A stretch of 46,495 nucleotides of DNA from the NCBI GenBank assembly GCA_012729145.1, contig JAAYDT010000003.1, positions 1 to 46,495 on the forward strand, written 5' to 3'. The DNA is from Synergistaceae bacterium. Its GTDB lineage: Bacteria > Synergistota > Synergistia > Synergistales > Thermovirgaceae. The position numbers were made by a program, and so were the translations under genes. The notes beneath the pieces are model-generated. The model did not search any database. It saw only the letters and a program-made list of their open reading frames with translations, and had not been told where the DNA came from. Positions 1-7,400 of this stretch are shown here, one piece after another; the first letter of the stretch is position 1, and each line of letters opens with the position of its first letter.

Positions 1-1
1 C

Positions 2-736
2 CTGTGGGGAACCCCTGTCGACAGCGTCTCAGACGATTATGCACTGGGGAGGATCCGGTCCTGGGTCCTGCAGGGTGGACCCGGCCGTTACATCGTCACC
101 CTTGATGCCCTGTCTGTCCTCCGGGCAAAAGAGGACAGCTCCTTCAGACAGATCGTCGGCGGTGCCGACCTTGTCCTTCCAGACGGCAGAGGGCTCACGG
201 GAGCCCTGGGCTTCCTCGGGACACCCGTCCTCCAGAGGATCCCCGGAGTCGACTTCGTTGAGCGGATGTGCAGACTTGCTTCCATTGAGGGGTGGCCGGT
301 TTTCTTTCTCGGCGGAGCCCCCGGCGTGGCGGAAAAGGCCGCCGAGAAGCTCAGGTCCCTTTATCCCGGGCTGGTGATCGGCGGCATCCGGCACGGTTTC
401 ATTGCACCCGTCGACCTTAACGGGGTCCTAGAGGATATCAGGAGGTCCGGTTCCAGGTTCATCTTCGTGGGGATGGGAGTACCCAGGCAGGAGAACTGGA
501 TAGGAGAGCATCATTCAGAACTGGAAGGAACAGTGTCGATAGGAGTAGGGGGAAGTTTTGACGTTATTTCAGGCAACCTGAAAAGGGCGCCCCTTTATCT
601 TCAGAAAGCTGGCCTCGAATGGCTCTTCAGGCTTGTACAGGAGCCGTGGAGATGGAGCCGGGTACGGCGCCTCCCTCTTTTCGTGTTCCACGTTATCCTC
701 ACGAAGCTTGGTTTTTCTTCTCTGAAAGGGGAATGA
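2..736 (+). CDS. WecG/TagA/CpsF family glycosyltransferase (5' partial)
   Basis: A GT26-family enzyme that transfers a sugar (typically N-acetylmannosaminuronate, N-acetylmannosamine or a related sugar) from UDP to a lipid-linked acceptor in cell-surface polymer synthesis at the inner face of the membrane. The frame is open from base 2 and 244 codons are visible, close to the full family length, so only the first few residues lie outside. Visible family landmarks: a V-T-L-D-A stretch near fragment residue 32, the ADLVLPDG motif at 55-62 whose last Asp is the family's proposed catalytic residue, RIPGVDF about 20 residues later, and the C-terminal GVGGSFDVISG and GLEWLFRLVQEPWR blocks. The usual Thr-x-Asn-Ala motif reads Thr-Leu-Asp-Ala here. 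It ends 4 bp before the CBS gene. The acceptor and sugar cannot be read from sequence. Confidence 0.9.
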   Translation: MWGTPVDSVSDDYALGRIRSWVLQGGPGRYIVTLDALSVLRAKEDSSFRQIVGGADLVLPDGRGLTGALGFLGTPVLQRIPGVDFVERMCRLASIEGWPVFFLGGAPGVAEKAAEKLRSLYPGLVIGGIRHGFIAPVDLNGVLEDIRRSGSRFIFVGMGVPRQENWIGEHHSELEGTVSIGVGGSFDVISGNLKRAPLYLQKAGLEWLFRLVQEPWRWSRVRRLPLFVFHVILTKLGFSSLKGE

Positions 737-740
737 AGCA

Positions 741-1208
741 TTGACGATCAATGCCGGGCAGCTAATGCACAGGGACCTGTCATCCGTGTCCGAGGATGAC
801 CATGTCCTTGACGCGGTCCATCTGCTTTTCAGCCAGCGCCTTTCAGGGGTTCCCGTAGTGAGGGATGACTGGGTACTTGCGGGTTACCTGTCGGAAAAGG
901 ACATCCTTCGAAAAGCAACGCCGACCTACCTGGAAGTCCTTGCCCAGAGTTCATTCCTTGATGATACCGAGGGAAACCTTATCGAAAGGTTGAAGCAGAT
1001 CGGGAACATGAAGGTAAAGGATGTGATGAATCCCGATCCGATCTTTGTCAGGCCATCGGAGAGCCTGATGACCGTAGTGGACCTGATGCTCCGCAAAGGG
1101 TTGAAGAGGCTTCCCGTTGTGGAAGGCAGGAAGCTTGTGGGGGTTATCGACAGAGGCGGATTCTGCGAGTTCATGATGGAGGGCAGTGAGTTCCATGAGA
1201 CCCGATGA
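741..1208 (+). CDS. Two-CBS-domain protein, leads into the V-ATPase genes
   Basis: A 155-residue soluble protein made only of a tandem CBS pair: CBS1 about residues 5-58 (ends in GYLSEKDILR) and CBS2 about 93-150 (VKDVMNPDPIFVRPSESL through LVGVIDR), joined by a charged 30-residue linker. Such pairs form a Bateman module that usually binds adenine nucleotides. No catalytic or DNA-binding domain is attached. The start is TTG, placed 4 bp after the glycosyltransferase stop and preceded by an AAAGGGGA ribosome site. Its 3' end overlaps the start of the next gene, the ATPase stalk coil, by 14 bp, so the two are probably translationally coupled. A role as an energy-charge sensor for the ATPase is inference from position only. 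Confidence 0.85.
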   Translation: MTINAGQLMHRDLSSVSEDDHVLDAVHLLFSQRLSGVPVVRDDWVLAGYLSEKDILRKATPTYLEVLAQSSFLDDTEGNLIERLKQIGNMKVKDVMNPDPIFVRPSESLMTVVDLMLRKGLKRLPVVEGRKLVGVIDRGGFCEFMMEGSEFHETR

Positions 1209-1560
1209 ACCAGTCCCGACCTTAGATGACCTTGATCCTGAGATCGAATCCTTCAGGAGGGCCCTGGAGGTCAGCCTTGAGGAGGAGAAGACACGCCTGA
1301 GGGAGGAGCAGGGCAAGGCCCTGGAGAGGATCAGGGAACTGTCGGAGAATTCGATTACCCTGGCTGAGAGCGAGTGGGAGAAGTACGAAGAGATGCTCCG
1401 ATCCTCCAGGGAGTCCTTTATTGAAGAGCTGAGAGGCAGAATGAGTTATGTTCTTGATCCTGTACTGGAGAGGTTGATGAACGGGGATCTCGTGGAAAGG
1501 GCTGCCAGCGGGATACTCCCCGCTGCTTATCGGGAGCGAAAGGAAGGCTGCCGCTCTTGA
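1195..1560 (+). CDS. V-type ATPase peripheral-stalk coiled-coil subunit (G/H type)
   Basis: A 121-residue, highly charged, Glu/Arg/Lys-rich protein, helical through most of its length (about residues 20-90), with no membrane segment. In archaeal/bacterial V/A-type ATPases the gene just before subunit I encodes the small stalk coil (subunit H/G, NtpF) that pairs with subunit E to form the peripheral stator, and this gene occupies that place. Sequence identity of such coils is always low, so the call rests on position, size and composition. I chose ATG 1195 because GGAGGG at 1178-1183 lies 11 bp upstream; a GTG at 1186 is in frame but only 2 bp from that site. The 3' end overlaps the subunit I start by 4 bp. 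Confidence 0.7.
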   Translation: MRPDEPVPTLDDLDPEIESFRRALEVSLEEEKTRLREEQGKALERIRELSENSITLAESEWEKYEEMLRSSRESFIEELRGRMSYVLDPVLERLMNGDLVERAASGILPAAYRERKEGCRS

Positions 1561-3464
1561 TAAGGGATATGGTCCTTCTCGGTCTCTGGGGCCTTGTAAG
1601 GGACAGGTCCCGGATCATCGAGAAGCTGCATGATCTTGGCGTTCTTCATCTTCAGGAAGAACCCGTCGAATATGTTTCAACGGAGGCTGCGGCAGATCTG
1701 AAGCTTCTTAGAGGCAAGGCCCTGGGTCTCCTGGAGAGCCTTGGCTGGAACGAATGGAGTTCTATCCCCCGAAAAGCCCTCGAAGAGAAGAGATCCGTTC
1801 TTTCCTCCCCTGATGAAGCGATAATCGATGGAATAAGAGACAGTCTGGACTCCTTCAGCACAAGGGTTACCGAGAGGATCCGCCTCAGGGAGGCACTGGG
1901 ATCGAGGATCAATTCGATAAAGGGAGCCCTGAGAACCGTCAGGCATTTCGACTCCTTCATTTCAGAGAACTCCGGGAAAGGCCTTGAAATCACTCTCTGG
2001 TGGGCGCAAAGGGCAGATGTCGCTGACCTTGCTGCCAGGATCAGAAAGATGATAAGGGAACATGACCCCCTGGGCAGCGACGACAAGACCCCCTATCACC
2101 TGATTGTCAGTCCAGGCGGAGAGAGGATCCTCGCCATTGCCTATCCTTCCGAGTTCAGAAAAGGGGTCTCGGCTATCCTGAGCTCCCGCGAATGCCTTCC
2201 ATGGATCCTCCCGGGCGAGTATGAGACCATGTCCTTCCAGGATGCCGTTCCCCTGATGGAGACCGCCCTTGAAGACCTTCCCCGGAGGATAGGGGAGATC
2301 GAAAGGAACCTTATGAAGACAAGGCAGGAATGGGGGCCCAAGATCGGAGCCCTCTATGTTCTGTTGGACGAAAAGATAGAGGAGATCCTTGTCGAGACTG
2401 GAAGCGACACCCGGGGGGAGATATTCCGTCTTTCGGGATGGGTCCCTTCCGACGAAAAGGACAGGCTTGAGACTGAATTGAGAGGAGAGTTCCGGGAAAG
2501 GATCCTTCTTCGCTGGCGGGATCCTCACCCCGGAGAGTGGTCCGAAGTTCCCACGTCCCTCAGTAATCCAGAGTATTTCAGGCCCTTCGAGCTGTTCCTG
2601 AGGCTGATGCCTGTCGTTTCATACAAGGGTCTTGACCCCACTATACTTATCGGTATTTTCTTCCCCTTCTTCGGGGGATGCATGATAGGCGACATGGGAT
2701 ACGGACTGGTGATAGGAGCCCTCGGTCTCTGGTTCAGGAAGAAGGTGGGTCGCCCCATGCTTAACGACGTCGGGTCCATTCTTCTCTTCATAGCAGCGTG
2801 GTCGATCTTATGGGGCGTGGCCTACGGAGAGGCGTTCGGGGATCTGGGACACCGGTTCCTTCACCTGGAGCCGTTATGGCTCGAGAGATCCCAGGTGGTC
2901 ATTCCCGTAATGATATTCACCATAAGTCTCGGATTTGCCCACGTTCTTCTGGGTTTTATCATGGGGATGATCCAGGGGCTGAGGACAGGTCACAGGCACC
3001 TGTGGCTGGAAAGGCTGGGAAACATCCTGATCTTTATGGCCCTCCTTTCTGGGATGGTCCTGGTCAAGGGATGGCTGCCCGGACAGTTCTTTACCATCTC
3101 CGTTACCCTGCTGGTGCTGGGACTTGCCCTTCTGCTTGCAGGAGGAGGAATGGGGGGTCTTGTCGAAGCTCTGGGGTCTGTCGGTAATGTGCTCAGTTAC
3201 GTTCGTATAGCCGCCATAGGTCTCTCTTCCGCCATTCTCGCCATGGTGGCCAACAGCTTCGTTGATTCCATGGGGGTTACCTTTGTAGGTATCTTTATGG
3301 CCCTGACGATCCACCTTCTGAACTTCGTACTTGCCATTGCAGGTTCGAGTCTGCATTCTGCCCGGCTTCAATACGTGGAGTTCCTCGGAAAGTTCTATTC
3401 CGGAGGGGGAACCCGATACAAACCCTTTTCAAGGAGGAAACCAGAATTATGGAAAAAGCACTGA
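1557..3464 (+). CDS. ntpI: V-type ATP synthase subunit I
   Basis: The 635-residue stator subunit of the membrane sector, equivalent to eukaryotic subunit a, which supplies the ion half-channels facing the K ring. The N-terminal half (to about residue 340) is soluble and helical; the C-terminal half holds the membrane helices. The family signature FFGGCMIGDMGYG lies near residue 370, and the helix LSYVRIAAIGLSSA carries the conserved Arg near residue 550 that is essential for ion transfer. The terminus LHSARLQYVEFLGKFYSGGG is nearly invariant in the family. The TTG start overlaps the previous stop and follows AGGAAGG; an ATG at 1569 is the alternative. The 3' end overlaps subunit K by 16 bp. 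Confidence 0.95.
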   Translation: MIRDMVLLGLWGLVRDRSRIIEKLHDLGVLHLQEEPVEYVSTEAAADLKLLRGKALGLLESLGWNEWSSIPRKALEEKRSVLSSPDEAIIDGIRDSLDSFSTRVTERIRLREALGSRINSIKGALRTVRHFDSFISENSGKGLEITLWWAQRADVADLAARIRKMIREHDPLGSDDKTPYHLIVSPGGERILAIAYPSEFRKGVSAILSSRECLPWILPGEYETMSFQDAVPLMETALEDLPRRIGEIERNLMKTRQEWGPKIGALYVLLDEKIEEILVETGSDTRGEIFRLSGWVPSDEKDRLETELRGEFRERILLRWRDPHPGEWSEVPTSLSNPEYFRPFELFLRLMPVVSYKGLDPTILIGIFFPFFGGCMIGDMGYGLVIGALGLWFRKKVGRPMLNDVGSILLFIAAWSILWGVAYGEAFGDLGHRFLHLEPLWLERSQVVIPVMIFTISLGFAHVLLGFIMGMIQGLRTGHRHLWLERLGNILIFMALLSGMVLVKGWLPGQFFTISVTLLVLGLALLLAGGGMGGLVEALGSVGNVLSYVRIAAIGLSSAILAMVANSFVDSMGVTFVGIFMALTIHLLNFVLAIAGSSLHSARLQYVEFLGKFYSGGGTRYKPFSRRKPELWKKH

Positions 3465-3667
3465 TAGCTCTGGCTGCAGCTCTGGCCGTGGGATTGCCCG
3501 CCATAGCCACAGCATACGCCCAGGCCAGAATAGGCAGCGTAGGCGCGGGGACTATTGCAGAGAAACCTGAAACGGGAGGAATTATCATCATTCTTGAGGC
3601 CCTTCCGGAGACAATGGTGATCCTGGGTTTTGTCGTAGCCGTCATGCTGATCCTGCAGTTCGCATGA
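3449..3667 (+). CDS. ntpK: V-type ATP synthase subunit K (c-ring protein), single hairpin
   Basis: A 72-residue proteolipid that forms the rotating membrane ring. It has two transmembrane helices (about 3-33 and 44-71) joined by a short polar loop (AEKPETGG). The ion-binding Glu is E54 in the ALPETMVILGF motif typical of V-type K subunits. This is the short, single-hairpin form rather than the duplicated four-helix form of Enterococcus hirae. Aligning on the loop proline puts Q25 at the position of the Na+-ligand Gln of the Ilyobacter tartaricus c-ring, with T55 beside E54, which fits sodium coupling, although the Ilyobacter Tyr is a Leu here. It has a strong AAGGAGG site and overlaps ntpI by 16 bp. 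Confidence 0.93.
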   Translation: MEKALIALAAALAVGLPAIATAYAQARIGSVGAGTIAEKPETGGIIIILEALPETMVILGFVVAVMLILQFA

Positions 3668-3716
3668 ACCGGTCCTGAAAAGGCCAGAATAAGGCGCCCG
3701 AGGGTCACCTGCTGAA

Positions 3717-4343
3717 ATGACAGGAACAGGAGATTTCAAGAGAGCTCTGGAGGAAGAGTTTGCGCTGAAATCTGCGGAGGCGAAGGCAGTATCAGACCGG
3801 TTCGTCTCGGACAGGATGTTCGAGGCGAGAAGAGAGACGGAAAGAAAGGTCCACTCCATAAGGACCAGACATAGAAAGAGGTATGAACTTCTTCTGGAGA
3901 GAGAAAAGAGGCGAGGCCTTCTCCTGGTCAGGGAGGAGGCCCTTGAGAAGATCTCCTCCTTCCTTGAAGAGATCTCGAAGAGGGTATGTGAAAGGATATC
4001 CATGATCCGGAGGGACAGGGTCCTCTACGGAAGGATCCTTGCCGAACTGGTCGGGGAGGCCCTTGACTCTCTGGCCGAGGAGGCTGTCGTTCTGGTCCCT
4101 CCAGGTGAAAAAGACCTGATCTCCAGGGACCGGAGAATAATTGCCGTGGAGGAGAGCGAAGAAGATACATCGTGGGGTGGTTGCCTTGTCACTGATGCCG
4201 GCACTCGGTCCGTCTTTGTTGATAACACGATAAAGACCAGGTGGGACCTGTTCCAGAAAGAACTTGTTCGAGACCTCTCGGAGAGCTACTGTCATGTTCT
4301 TGAAGGATCTGAAGGATCTTCCCGAGAACTACGGCTACCTTAA
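3717..4343 (+). CDS. ntpE: V-type ATP synthase subunit E
   Basis: A 208-residue peripheral-stalk subunit. The N-terminal 110 residues are an almost continuous charged helix that would pair with the G/H coil; the C-terminal part (about 115-200) has the mixed alpha/beta head that binds subunits A/B, including VVLVPPGEKDL and the WGGCLVTDAGTRSVFVDNTIKTR motif, a good match to the family's 'GG-hydrophobic-x-x-x-DG-x-hydrophobic-x-hydrophobic-x-N-T' pattern. The ATG is 49 bp after subunit K and has only a weak purine tract ahead of it, so translation may be lower or coupled. The 3' end overlaps subunit C by 50 bp. Confidence 0.9.
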   Translation: MTGTGDFKRALEEEFALKSAEAKAVSDRFVSDRMFEARRETERKVHSIRTRHRKRYELLLEREKRRGLLLVREEALEKISSFLEEISKRVCERISMIRRDRVLYGRILAELVGEALDSLAEEAVVLVPPGEKDLISRDRRIIAVEESEEDTSWGGCLVTDAGTRSVFVDNTIKTRWDLFQKELVRDLSESYCHVLEGSEGSSRELRLP

Positions 4344-5346
4344 CGCCAGGCTCCGGGCTCACTTCTCGGACTTCCTGGTGAAAGAGGACTATCGGCGTCT
4401 GGCATTCCGACGGCTTGAGGAGATAGAGGTCTTTCTGCTTGAGACCAGGTACGGAAAAAGTTTCAGGAAAAGTCTGGTCGAACAACCGCTCTCGACCCGT
4501 CGGAGGATAGAGGTGGCACTCGCGGACACCTCGGCAGACACCCTCAACCATGCCAGGAAGATGGCCATGGGGGAGCCCGAGGACCTTATGACGGTGCTTC
4601 TTGCCAGGGCCGACCTTCATAACGGAAGGCTCCTTCTCAGGTACTACTTCACCGGTGCCCTCTACGAAGGTCACCCCCAGTGGCACGGTTACGGAACCCT
4701 TCCGGTGACTTTTTTCGCAGATCTCTGGAAGAGCCACTCCATTACCCATGTGATCGACAAGTGTCTTGCCTTTGATCACCAACTTTCGAGGGCTCTGGGC
4801 CGGGCTTGCGGCCAGGTAGCCAAAGGATCCAGCCTTCCTGCAAGCGAAAGGATCTTTCTGTCGGGGGTATTGACATACCTTGACGAGATCCTGGACAGTC
4901 ACAGGACCAAGGATTCTGCTCTTGTCAGGGAGCTGCTGGGGCGGTCTATCGACATATGGAACATGAATATATGGTCAAGGGTCGCCGCCGGCGTCCTTCC
5001 CGGGGAAAAGGCGGGAGAACTTTTCATTGAAGGAGGATATTCCCTCTCCGCAGACCGGCTCAGGAATTCCTCCCGGCCGGAGGATCTCCTCGCCTCGACA
5101 CCCTGGGAGACCATTTTGGGACGCTTCCAGGGAGGCCCCGCGGAAATGGTGACGGGCAGGGCAATGAGGGAGTTCTGGAAATGGCAGATAGCACAGAGAA
5201 GAAAGGACCTCCTCGGCATAGAAGTTGCAACGGCGTTCATAGCTCACCAGCTTCTGGAGTGGCAGAACCTTAACGCTCTCGTGGTAGGCGTGGACATGGG
5301 TCTTGAAGTGGATACTATCATCGACAAGCTGGTCCTTACGGGGTGA
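4294..5346 (+). CDS. ntpC: V-type ATP synthase subunit C
   Basis: A 350-residue subunit (yeast d / AC39 type) that sits as a funnel on the K ring and links it to the D/F central shaft. The opening ENYGYLNARLRA matches the conserved N-terminal motif of the family, and the C-terminal ends with the VVGVDMGLEVDTIIDKL block. The mid region (residues about 160-180) has the paired helices typical of this all-helical protein. ATG 4294 is preferred over an in-frame TTG at 4264 because the family motif begins close to it and GGAGA lies about 10 bp upstream. The 3' end overlaps the subunit F start. Confidence 0.92.
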   Translation: MFLKDLKDLPENYGYLNARLRAHFSDFLVKEDYRRLAFRRLEEIEVFLLETRYGKSFRKSLVEQPLSTRRRIEVALADTSADTLNHARKMAMGEPEDLMTVLLARADLHNGRLLLRYYFTGALYEGHPQWHGYGTLPVTFFADLWKSHSITHVIDKCLAFDHQLSRALGRACGQVAKGSSLPASERIFLSGVLTYLDEILDSHRTKDSALVRELLGRSIDIWNMNIWSRVAAGVLPGEKAGELFIEGGYSLSADRLRNSSRPEDLLASTPWETILGRFQGGPAEMVTGRAMREFWKWQIAQRRKDLLGIEVATAFIAHQLLEWQNLNALVVGVDMGLEVDTIIDKLVLTG

Positions 5347-5627
5347 CTTTTTTGGAGAAACAGAACTACGGCAAGGGGTACGTCCTTGGAAGACAGCTTT
5401 TCATTGAGTTATGGTCCCTCCTGGGGTTCGAAGCTATCGTCTGCGAAGGTCCCGAGGACTTTCCGGACTGTTTCCAGAAGCTTCAGAGCGAAGAGGTCGC
5501 CTTTGTGCTGGTCGAATCGGACTGGGCAGAGAGTATCCCGGAGTTCTACAAGAGGAAGGCGAAGACCTCTGACCCTGTCTGGGTGCAGATGCCCTCCCTC
5601 AAAAGCAGCGTAAAGGGTTGGGAGTGA
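5343..5627 (+). CDS. ntpG: V-type ATP synthase subunit F
   Basis: A 94-residue central-shaft subunit that binds subunit D and regulates coupling. The sequence has the small Rossmann-like pattern of the family: GYVLGRQLFIELWSLLGF, then an EGPEDFPDCFQKL helix, then a VAFVLVESDWAESIP strand-loop. The start is uncertain: GTG 5343 overlaps the subunit C stop by 4 bp, and a TTG at 5352 is the alternative; neither has a strong ribosome site, so coupling to ntpC is likely. It ends 5 bp before the chosen start of subunit A. The symbol follows the Enterococcus naming, in which ntpG is subunit F. Confidence 0.85.
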   Translation: MTFLEKQNYGKGYVLGRQLFIELWSLLGFEAIVCEGPEDFPDCFQKLQSEEVAFVLVESDWAESIPEFYKRKAKTSDPVWVQMPSLKSSVKGWE

Positions 5628-5632
5628 GCGAT

Positions 5633-7399
5633 ATGTCCAACATGGGAAGGATCAGGAGCCTTGCAGGGACAGTCATACGGGCCGATCGGGACCAGCCGGT
5701 CTCGAACTTCGAGGTCGCAAGAGTGGGTAATGAACGTCTCCTCGGAGAGGTTATCAGAATAGATGGAACAGAAGTCGACATACAGGTCTACGAAGAGATC
5801 GACGGTGTCCATGTGGGAGAGCCGGTCGAATTTACCGGGGAACTTCTGGGTATCGATCTTGGTCCCGGGCTTCTGGGCAGCGTCCTCGACGGAATAGGAA
5901 GACCCCTGCTCGGGAGTTTTTCGGAAGATGGCGTCTCATGCTTTCTGAAAAGAGGTTTCTTCTCCAGAAGTCTTGATACCAAAAAAAAATGGGAGTTTAC
6001 CCCCATAAGGGCCTGCGGAGACGCTGTTCTTCCAGGCGATGTCATAGGATCCGTCATTGAGGGAGAGGGTTTCAGGCACCTGATCCTGGTGCCTCCCGGA
6101 AGCGGCCCGTCGAGGGTAAAGGAGATAGCCCCGGGAGACAGGGTGTTCAGTGTCGATGATACAGTATGCCTCCTCGAGAACGGACAGGAGATCTCCCTCT
6201 GCCAGCGCTGGCACGTAAGGACACCACGTCCCTGCGAGGATAAGCTCTCTTTCTCGGAACCCCTGATCACTGGGCAGAGAGTGCTTGACACTCTTTTTCC
6301 CGTCGCGCTGGGCGGGGCGGCTGTGGTCCCCGGTGGTTTCGGCACGGGCAAGACCGTCACCCAACAGTCACTGGCCAAGTGGTGCAATGCTGAGGTGGTC
6401 GTGTATATTGGATGTGGAGAGAGGGGCAATGAAATGACGGAGGTCCTTGAAGAGTTCCCCCACATCAGGGATCCCCACACAGGAAGACCTTTGATGGATA
6501 GAATGGTATTGATAGCGAACACCTCGAACATGCCTGTCGCCGCAAGGGAAGCCAGCATATACCTCGGGATGACCATAGCCGAATATTTCCGTGACATGGG
6601 ACTTGACGTCGCGCTCATGGCCGACTCTACCTCCCGCTGGGCAGAGGCGTTGAGGGAGATATCGGGACGCCTGGGCGAAATGCCCGGTGAAGAGGGGTAC
6701 CCCGCCTACCTCGGGTCCAGGCTTGCGCAATACTACGAGAGGGCAGGAAGGGTCATGGCCCTGGGAGAGCCCCGAAGAAAGGGATCGATCACCATATTCA
6801 ACGCCGTTTCCCCCGGGGGCGGGGATTTCTCGGAACCCGTCACCCAGGCGAGCCTGAGACTTTCGGGAGCTTTCTGGGCCCTCGACAAAAGGCTTGCCGA
6901 GAGCCGCCATTTTCCTTCAATTAACTGGAAACAGAGCTACTCTCTCTACGAAAAGGCTCTTGAGGCCTATTTCATGGAGAACCTCGGTAAGGAGTGGAGA
7001 GATGGAGTCTCCTTCCTCAGGGAGCTGCTGGACCGTGAGACGGAGCTTCTCTCACTCGTCCAGATCGTTGGCAGGGATGCCCTTTCAGAACAGGACAAGT
7101 GGGACCTGGAGATGGGCGAGATCATAAGGATAACCTTTCTTCAGCAGAACGCCTTTGATCCTCTGGATGCCTTCAACTCCCTGGAAAGACAGATGCAGTT
7201 CGCTGGTACCCTGAAAGATCTTCATGAACTGGTCAGGGAGGAGATCAAAAAGGGGGTCCTGCATCAGCAGATACAGGGCCTCGGCCTGTTGCGGAGAGTC
7301 CTTTCACTCAGGGGAACATCGACAGAGGAGTTCCAGGAACGGTCTTCCGCATGGCTTGACGACCTGACCCGGTCCCTTTCCGGATTGGAGGGCTCCTGA
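5633..7399 (+). CDS. ntpA: V-type ATP synthase catalytic subunit A
   Basis: The 588-residue catalytic subunit of the A3B3 head, which hydrolyses or makes ATP. It has the N-terminal beta-barrel (to about 70), the A-type non-homologous insertion (about 110-190), the P-loop GGFGTGKTV near residue 236, the catalytic CGERGNEMTEVLEEFP, the Walker B strand with DSTSRWAEALREISGRLGEMPGEEG, and a helical C-terminal domain. ATG 5633 is preferred because GGGAG at 5620-5624 is about 8 bp upstream; a TTG at 5618 and a GTG at 5624 are also in frame. A run of nine A residues (5981-5989) codes three lysines and is a slippage-prone site. It stops 1 bp before ntpB. Confidence 0.97.
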   Translation: MSNMGRIRSLAGTVIRADRDQPVSNFEVARVGNERLLGEVIRIDGTEVDIQVYEEIDGVHVGEPVEFTGELLGIDLGPGLLGSVLDGIGRPLLGSFSEDGVSCFLKRGFFSRSLDTKKKWEFTPIRACGDAVLPGDVIGSVIEGEGFRHLILVPPGSGPSRVKEIAPGDRVFSVDDTVCLLENGQEISLCQRWHVRTPRPCEDKLSFSEPLITGQRVLDTLFPVALGGAAVVPGGFGTGKTVTQQSLAKWCNAEVVVYIGCGERGNEMTEVLEEFPHIRDPHTGRPLMDRMVLIANTSNMPVAAREASIYLGMTIAEYFRDMGLDVALMADSTSRWAEALREISGRLGEMPGEEGYPAYLGSRLAQYYERAGRVMALGEPRRKGSITIFNAVSPGGGDFSEPVTQASLRLSGAFWALDKRLAESRHFPSINWKQSYSLYEKALEAYFMENLGKEWRDGVSFLRELLDRETELLSLVQIVGRDALSEQDKWDLEMGEIIRITFLQQNAFDPLDAFNSLERQMQFAGTLKDLHELVREEIKKGVLHQQIQGLGLLRRVLSLRGTSTEEFQERSSAWLDDLTRSLSGLEGS

Positions 7400-7400
7400 T

